Assembly: GCA_030248295.1 (NCBI GenBank)
Contig: JASANH010000104.1
Coordinates: 682,001 to 746,000 of the forward strand
Direction of reading: 5' to 3'
Length of the DNA: 64,000 nt
Source of the DNA: Mesodorylaimus sp. YZB2_4
Lineage: Eukaryota > Nematoda > Enoplea > Dorylaimida > Dorylaimidae
Shown: in pieces, positions 58,186 to 64,000 of the stretch
How the letters are laid out: every line of letters starts with the position of its first letter
Numbering within the stretch: position 1 is the stretch's first letter
The notes under the pieces: model-generated
Databases searched by the model: none
The model's input: only the letters and a program-made list of their open reading frames with translations
What the model was told of the DNA's origin: nothing
Position numbers and translations under genes: made by a program

Positions 58186-59414
58186 TTCTCCAGACTACCA
58201 ACCGGGTGCTCAGCGAGCTGTGAAACAGGTAAGAGAGCTTAGCTTACTGACACAACTGGTTTACTATTGGTTTCTTTAGACACTGTGGTTTCCTGCAATA
58301 TGCGACATCGTCGGGGAAGCCATTGGCGAGTATGTTAAGGCAACTGTGATGGCCACCTGTCCTTCATAGCCCCTAGTCTTTTGCAGGGACTGTCTCGGAC
58401 CGATTCGAGATGAAATTGAGAAATACTCAAACGAGAATGTGTCAGTTTTCCTTTCGAGCCCTTGCGGATGCGATTGGACTCCAGGAAAAACTGAGCGTGG
58501 TAAAGTGTATTCTGTAAAATACCCTAGAGTGATGCGGAAATTGATTTTAGATTACTGCGACGAGAGAATGCACGCACAGTCGTTACGACAGAGAGTGCGA
58601 TTGCTTCCGGTCAGCTTACTTCATTTGCAAAATACATTTATGCGTTCTCGAGGCTTAAACTTGTTAGCCGAGGTAGATTGTTAGAAAAAAACACAAAAAG
58701 CTGATGGTTTTCGTTTTCATTTAGGTTTTGCAAAGACAACTCGGAGTCGGTGACGAGTCATTAGAGACGAGGGGTATGTTGGCTCTATCGATTACTCGCT
58801 TGTAAGACCACTCGGCTTATTCCTTCAGAGCTCATCGAGTTTGCAGTGGCCTCGATTGAGACAAACAGTCCGCCTGACGGCGAGAAAATGGAAGAAGACG
58901 CAACCGGATTGGTCGGCCTGGAAACCTTACCGATTGGCGTCCTGGTTCGGCTGCTTCGCGGCCAGCTTCAAATGTTCTCTAGAACTAAAGAAGGTGAGTA
59001 TGAGCCTGTTGTTTTGGCCCATTTCAGGCCCCCAAAGAATCGTTTTTGCTCGCGGTCGTCGTAGGAACTAAGCGCATTGACTTTGTTGGAGATTTCATAA
59101 AATCCCGCGAGACTTGGCTGTCCCAGCAAATCAACGACAAAGGGCCCCAATCGAGTGAGATAGGCCAGAGAACGAGCAAACAGCAATTTCCATCCTCCTT
59201 ATTCGACTTGGACGAACAAGCGCCAGCAATGGACGCCGATAGCGCTGTCAACGAAGAGCTATTATCGCATGCGTCAGTGTTGACGGAAACGGAATTCAAA
59301 TGTTTACTACGATGTCGACCGGAATGGTGGGACGCGGAACTGCAAATGCATGAAAAGACAAGAAAGCACGTTGACTGCATCTCGAAAATGTATGCTTTTG
59401 AAAGCACGAAATAA
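58186..59414 (+). CDS. Unassigned protein, 3' part (5' exons unresolved)
   Basis: Not recognised. Six exons join in phase: 58186-58228, 58280-58329, 58387-58672, 58725-58773, 58829-58993, 59065-59414, giving 313 residues to the stop. The visible part has AQRAVKQTLWFPAICDIVGE, IRDEIEKYSNENVS, ILDYCDERMHAQSLRQRVRL, LPVSLLHLQNTFMRSRGLNL, LIEFAVASIETN, LPIGVLVRLLRGQLQMFS and a C-terminal RPEWWDAELQMHEKTRKHV. It is helical, with an acidic middle and no membrane span. A weak likeness to the NELF-B VKRQIW region was considered but does not extend. The end lies 134 bp from the convergent NTH1 stop. Confidence 0.6.
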
Positions 59415-59548
59415 ATGCTTTGGCAAACATATACGTGTCTCATAGAGAGATCAAAAGAAAGTGAGTGATTGCAAGTACGCAAACCATAAATGATAATTCC
59501 CAGCACAGGGTCATAAGCGCATAAATTTGGGTGGTACCCGTTTTCCAA

Positions 59549-60463
59549 TTAATCATCGCCATCTGTCTGGCCTCCAGTCTGCCTCGAATACAGGCAGATA
59601 TTTTGATTTAAACATACGCTGCATCGTGGCTTCGTCGGCTTGCAAATCTGCTGACCAAATCCGACCATCAATAAATTCACCTCGCCCCACAGTTCGTTCG
59701 GTAACCAAGCCTCGACAGCGGCTCTGGTTTGCTCAGGTGTCTGGGTCGCCATTCGACACCATCCCAATCGATTGCAAATACGGTGCACGTGGGTATCGAC
59801 ACCGATACCACTCGTCTTCTGCCACGCCAGATCCATGACCAAATGAGCCATTTTCGGGCCCACACCAGGCAACGCGCATAAGTCGTCCACTGCGCATGGA
59901 ATATCGTCGCTGTACTTCTCTCGCAAAATGGCCGTCGTCTTCTTCACGTAGCCCGCTTTCCGTTTGTAGAACCCCACCGGATAGATCAGTTGGGCCAATT
60001 TCTCTTCGCTCGTTTTGAAGATATTATCGACAGTGCATCCGTGATTACGCAAGTTGGTCATTGCCCCGTGCGTGACATTGTCCTTGGTTTGACTCGATAG
60101 CATCAACGCCAATAAGATCTGATAACGTTTCGTTGCCGGGGGTGCTTGAGGATCGGCGCAAGCTAAAGCACCCATCGAGTCGACGGGGGCATCCTTGCCT
60201 GATCGCATTTGTCGGATATTATCCAAATGTTGACGCCAGTAAGGTGGTTCCCAATAATCGCTTCCTCGCAACGATTCCTGCCCGACCATACCATTCGCAT
60301 TGTCCGCCGATGCCTGACCGGCGCAGTCTTCGATATCCACATTGCCATCGCCTCCGGTCGCCAGCTGACCAGCACTATCTTTGGATCTTGGCGATCGATT
60401 GGTCGATGAAGTCGATCCTTGTTGAATCAACTTCCGAACTCGGCTTCGAGTCACGTTTAGCAT
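59549..60463 (-). CDS. NTHL1: Endonuclease III homolog (NTH1)
   Basis: Bifunctional DNA glycosylase/AP lyase for oxidised pyrimidines, 304 residues, one exon, nuclear and mitochondrial in other animals. Residues 1-110 are a variable Ser/Asp-rich extension. The HhH-GPD core begins [20 protein letters not shown], with [17 protein letters not shown], hairpin [12 protein letters not shown] with the catalytic Lys, and [17 protein letters not shown] with the catalytic Asp. The iron-sulphur loop C-x6-C-x2-C-x5-C is intact ([17 protein letters not shown]). All catalytic residues are kept. The gene is divergent from NARS1, about 500 bp apart. Confidence 0.96.
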   Translation of the reverse strand: MLNVTRSRVRKLIQQGSTSSTNRSPRSKDSAGQLATGGDGNVDIEDCAGQASADNANGMVGQESLRGSDYWEPPYWRQHLDNIRQMRSGKDAPVDSMGALACADPQAPPATKRYQILLALMLSSQTKDNVTHGAMTNLRNHGCTVDNIFKTSEEKLAQLIYPVGFYKRKAGYVKKTTAILREKYSDDIPCAVDDLCALPGVGPKMAHLVMDLAWQKTSGIGVDTHVHRICNRLGWCRMATQTPEQTRAAVEAWLPNELWGEVNLLMVGFGQQICKPTKPRCSVCLNQNICLYSRQTGGQTDGDD

Positions 60464-60962
60464 CGTTTAAACAAGAATGCAATTTGAAAGAAGAAAAGGA
60501 ACGTCTAAATTCACTGTTTCGTCGCAGCTTTAGAGAAACAACCGACTCGACTCCTCTGAACTAGCTATAAAACGACTTCCGCTACTCGCTCGACGGCGGG
60601 AGCCATTTGGCCGAAACTCATTTTTACACATTCGGGGCAATTTGACCGTAATTCTCACTTACTAACTAGTTTTCAGGTTAGATTGGCTGCTCTTTTGAGC
60701 GACTTTTTTTAGCAATTAACATCGTAAAAAAAGGTAAACTATTTTTTTATGGCTTTTTATACACTAAATTTTTCATTTTTACGCCTAAACTCTGTTATTA
60801 GCAGGTTATGGTTACGCGGAAAAAGTTGCAGCCTATTAGCTTTCGGTTGGTTGCATCATTTCTATTTCCTTTTTGGGCGGCATGTAAACGCGAATCATTT
60901 ACCAGAGTAGATATATATATGTTATTGTTATTATTCTTATAAAATCAGAGGCCGTGAAGAAA
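60464..60962. promoter_or_regulatory. Divergent promoter region, NTH1 and NARS1
   Basis: AT-rich, with T runs around 60700-60780 and a TATATATATA stretch near 60910. An acceptor-like AAAATCAG ends at 60948, 14 nt before the NARS1 start codon. Confidence 0.45.
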
Positions 60963-63900
60963 ATGGCAGCTGCGCCGAAAACGGAAAACGGACCAGCTGA
61001 AGGTAAGTGAAGAATGCATTGTACCTGCACAATAGTACGACTCCGTCAGAATAGCCTACTCACAGTCAGATCTATGCAAGACCAGACTTGCTTTACGACA
61101 TGAAAGACGGTCCTGTTTTAGGCGCACTTTATGTATCTGAAGCCAAGGGCGATGACATCGGTGGAATCGGAACGCAGGAGAAACCTTTCAAGTCTATTCT
61201 GAGAGTAAGATTCACGAGTGTCCAGTTCTTGGCCTTTGGATCGTTTAGTAAAGTAGCCTACAATTTGAGCAGAACCTAATCGATGCTCTATTTCAGGCCA
61301 TGCACTACTATGGTAGGGAACCATTCCCGTCAATATTCGTGGACAAGGAGTCGGTGAGAAATTTTCCTCTTCGGCCATGTAGACACAGTATTATTGTCAT
61401 TTAGAAATGGGAACCAGCCGCAAAATCGCAATTGAAAAAAGTTACGTCGCTATGGAAAACAGAAAAGCAAAAGGCTGAGAAAGCAGCTAAAAAAGAGGTA
61501 AAATCAATTTTCACTTTTGATGGCTTGTTACTTTTCACTGTTCAGTTCTAGCAAGAAGACGCGGAGAAGAGGGAACAGAACCTCGAAGACGCGAAAAAGA
61601 TTGTTATCAAAGAGGACCCAAATCTAACTCCCGCTGCCCCAACTCAAATTCGCTTCTGCCAATACCGACGCAACGAACGAGTCAAAGTTTTCGGATGGGT
61701 ACATCGATTACGTCGGCAAGGTAGTTGAGGTTTTTTATACGTTTTCTGATCTATCGTGCATGGAAAATTCGAGGTGTAATAGGCTAGATAGCCCTACATG
61801 GAGAAGATGCCTCTAGGAGCGGATAGTCTCAAACACTTTCCTGAGGCCTCATAGTCGTAGGTGCTCGAGACATCAACCCGACGGGTTTATGAAGGTGCGT
61901 ATCGAGAATGCACAACCTTCTCCTTAGCCAAACACCTGTTACAGAGGGAATCTTGCTAGGGCAATAGTGGCTCTGCAAAATACGTGGGGGTCATTCTTTC
62001 ATCATGAGCCGCTGTGTTTACTTTCCCATTCTCTCATGCGTAAGTGTAAAGTCATTCATGAGAAATGTATATACTTTTCAGGAAAAGCCCTCATGTTTTT
62101 GGTTCTGCGCGACGGCACAGGATATTTGCAATGCGTCCTATCTGATAAATTGGTGAATTGGCAGTTCTGGCAGCTGCGAGGCATTTGATATCAACTATTG
62201 TTTTCAGTGTCAAACATACAATGCGGTGACCTTGAGTCCTGAGGCATCTATTGCTATCTACGGCACTTTGACAGTTGTACCTGAAGGAAAAGAGGTGAGT
62301 TAGACTTGATATAGATCTTTGAAATACCGATCAGCTTCTTTACAGGCACCTGGCGGCCACGAATTGCATGCCGATTATTGGGAACTGATTGGCAGTTCGC
62401 CTCCTGGTGGTATCGATCATGTGCTCAACGAGGTATGCGACGGCAAAATTATAATTAGCGTGCAATGTGTTTGATCTGGGTTTTTTCTTCAGGAAGCGCA
62501 CGTAGACGTTATGTTGGATAACCGCCATTTGGTTCTTCGAGGAGAGAACGTACGTTGACGGTGACCATCCTGACTTGTGAAGGCTGACACCCCATTTTCA
62601 TTTCTAGGCGTCAAAAATCATGAAATTGAGAGCTGTGGTCATGCAGGCTTTTCGGGAGCATTTTTACAGTCGTGGTTATTGCGAAGTCACGCCACCAACA
62701 TTGGTGCAGACTCAAGTAGAAGGGGGTTCAACCTTGTTTAAGTTCGATTATTTTGGTCAAGAGGTGAGTTAGGTCGCACCTTTACAGTAATGAGAGAGTA
62801 TGACAGATCAAGCACAAAAATGGTCAGGGTCCAGTGGAGCACAAATGTTTGGCTTACAGGCGTACTTGACCCAGTCGTCGCAACTGTACTTGGAAACCGT
62901 AATAGCGTCGTTAGGAAACGTATTTTGCATGGCTCAGTCATATCGAGCTGAACCAAGTCGCACGCGACGTCACATAGCCGAGTGAGCTTGGTCCCAATTT
63001 TGCCTGACGTTTTCGTGTGAATATTGCGCTCGTTTAGGTACACTCACGTAGAAGCCGAATGCCCGTTTATTACCTTCGACCAACTGATGGACCGAATCGA
63101 AGATTTGGTCGTTGACGTTGTCGAACGCGTTTTGAAATCGCCCATCGCTCATTTGCTTTACGAAGTGAATCCCGTAAGTTCTACTGTGGCCACCAACTGG
63201 CTGGCGGGATTGACACATGCTTTGTGATTCAGGAATTCAAAGCGCCCAAGCGTCCTTTCCGTCGAATGGCGTACGTGGATGCGATCAAATGGTTGCGCGA
63301 GCACGATGTGAAGAAAGACGATGGAACGTTCTACGCGTTCGGCGATGTAAGTACTTTTTCAGTGCTCGTTTGGTGTTTGCGACTTTTGATTTTTTATTTT
63401 AGGATATACCCGAGGCTCCGGAACGTCACATGACTGATGCGATCAACGAGCCGATATTATTGAACAGATTCCCGGCTGAAATCAAGTCGTTCTACATGCC
63501 GCGGTGTAAAGAGGATAACCGCCTGACTGAGTCGGTGAGTTGGAATTGAGCGTAGCGGGTTTGGATGCGATGGGTTCGTTATGGTTGGGATGGATCTAGA
63601 AAAAGATCGCTGTGCGTGGCTAAAATGCCCTGGAGGGGAGGTTATGTAGTAACATGGTCAAATATCTGGCGACATTAGGTTCCCATGGTGAGAGATATAC
63701 GACCCTATGTTGTAGTAATGCATAGAATATGGCTTCACTGGGCATGCCTGACCACATGCTCAGATGCAGCCCAAACTTTCCAAAATTTAGCGCTTTTTCT
63801 CTTCGTTTCTGGCATTTCATGTTTCCTTGTTGGCAGAGAGTATCTTGCTGGTTGCAGGTGGACTTGTTAATGCCGGGCGTGGGCGAGATCGTTGGCGGGA

Positions 63901-63989
63901 GCATGAGGACATGGGATTACGATCAGCTGATGGCTGGATATAAGCGAGAAGGCATCGATCCTAAACCGTACTACTGGTACACGGATCAG
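60963..63989 (+). CDS. NARS1: Asparaginyl-tRNA synthetase, cytoplasmic (3' end outside window)
   Basis: Class II synthetase charging tRNA-Asn; 512 residues seen of about 550. Exons 60963-61002, 61122-61204, 61297-61353, 61405-61497, 61552-61720, 62082-62152, 62208-62294, 62346-62432, 62493-62549, 62608-62763, 62860-62981, 63038-63173, 63233-63346, 63403-63534, 63858-63989. The metazoan N extension ([20 protein letters not shown], basic helix KAEKAAKKE) precedes the OB-fold ([20 protein letters not shown]). The catalytic core shows motif 1 region [39 protein letters not shown], motif 2 [32 protein letters not shown], and [20 protein letters not shown]. The final exon ends at a donor at 63990, so the motif 3 exon lies beyond the window. 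Confidence 0.96.
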
Positions 63990-64000
63990 GTATGCCGTTG

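Noticed and set aside
58186..58330. NELF-B assignment from the VKQTLW stretch
   Set aside because: The similarity covers about 30 residues and does not continue.

Overview
This is eukaryotic nuclear DNA from an animal. Nearly every protein-coding gene is split by short introns, mostly 50-70 nt with a few candidates of 24-42 nt. The proteins are metazoan: dystrophin, MEK5, hnRNP C/RALY, an astacin protease with ShK domains, REEP5, TM2D3 and KRTCAP2. The compact spacing, the TTTCAG/TTTTAG acceptors, the operon-like tandem genes and the astacin-ShK architecture fit a nematode or another small-bodied protostome. No single gene proves the clade, and the species was not identified. All exon models were read by hand. 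For each complete multi-exon model the summed exon lengths are divisible by three, but single boundaries may be off by a base.

Layout. 1-8909 (+): 3' portion of a dystrophin gene, 30 exons in the window. 9492-12744 (-): unassigned Ser/Arg-rich protein. 12745-16092: gene-poor, with an inverted-repeat element and a decayed PP1 phosphatase copy. 16093-17205 (+): TAMM41. 17263-19166 (-): DAP3/MRPS29. 20168-21628 (+): CDC34/UBE2R. 22185-24663 (+): secreted astacin with two ShK domains. 24956-27168 (-): an hnRNP C/RALY-type RRM joined to two BCL11-like zinc fingers. 28047-29356 (+): REEP5/DP1. 29906-31198 (-): ZNRF1/2 RING ligase. 31755-34185 (-): SLC25A46. 34704-36932 (+): MPP10. 38202-49685 (-): tandem TM2D3, KRTCAP2, ELP1 and MAP2K5. 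49933-51959 (+): TIPIN. 52089-56279 (+): large unassigned helical protein. 56252-57533 (-): GBBH/TMLH-like dioxygenase lacking key residues. 58186-59414 (+): unassigned. 59549-60463 (-): NTH1. 60963-63989 (+): NARS1, cut by the window end.

Most genes are housekeeping: mitochondrial import and translation, ribosome biogenesis, tRNA charging and modification, ER shaping, ubiquitin transfer, replication fork protection and base excision repair. Two arrangements suggest shared expression. MAP2K5, ELP1, KRTCAP2 and TM2D3 follow one another on the minus strand with gaps of about 150, 145 and 260 nt. TIPIN and the next gene are 129 nt apart. Several genes have an intron-type acceptor 5-21 nt before the start codon, as expected for spliced-leader addition or very short 5' UTR exons. 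The most notable protein findings are the RRM plus zinc-finger gene and the apparently inactive dioxygenase.
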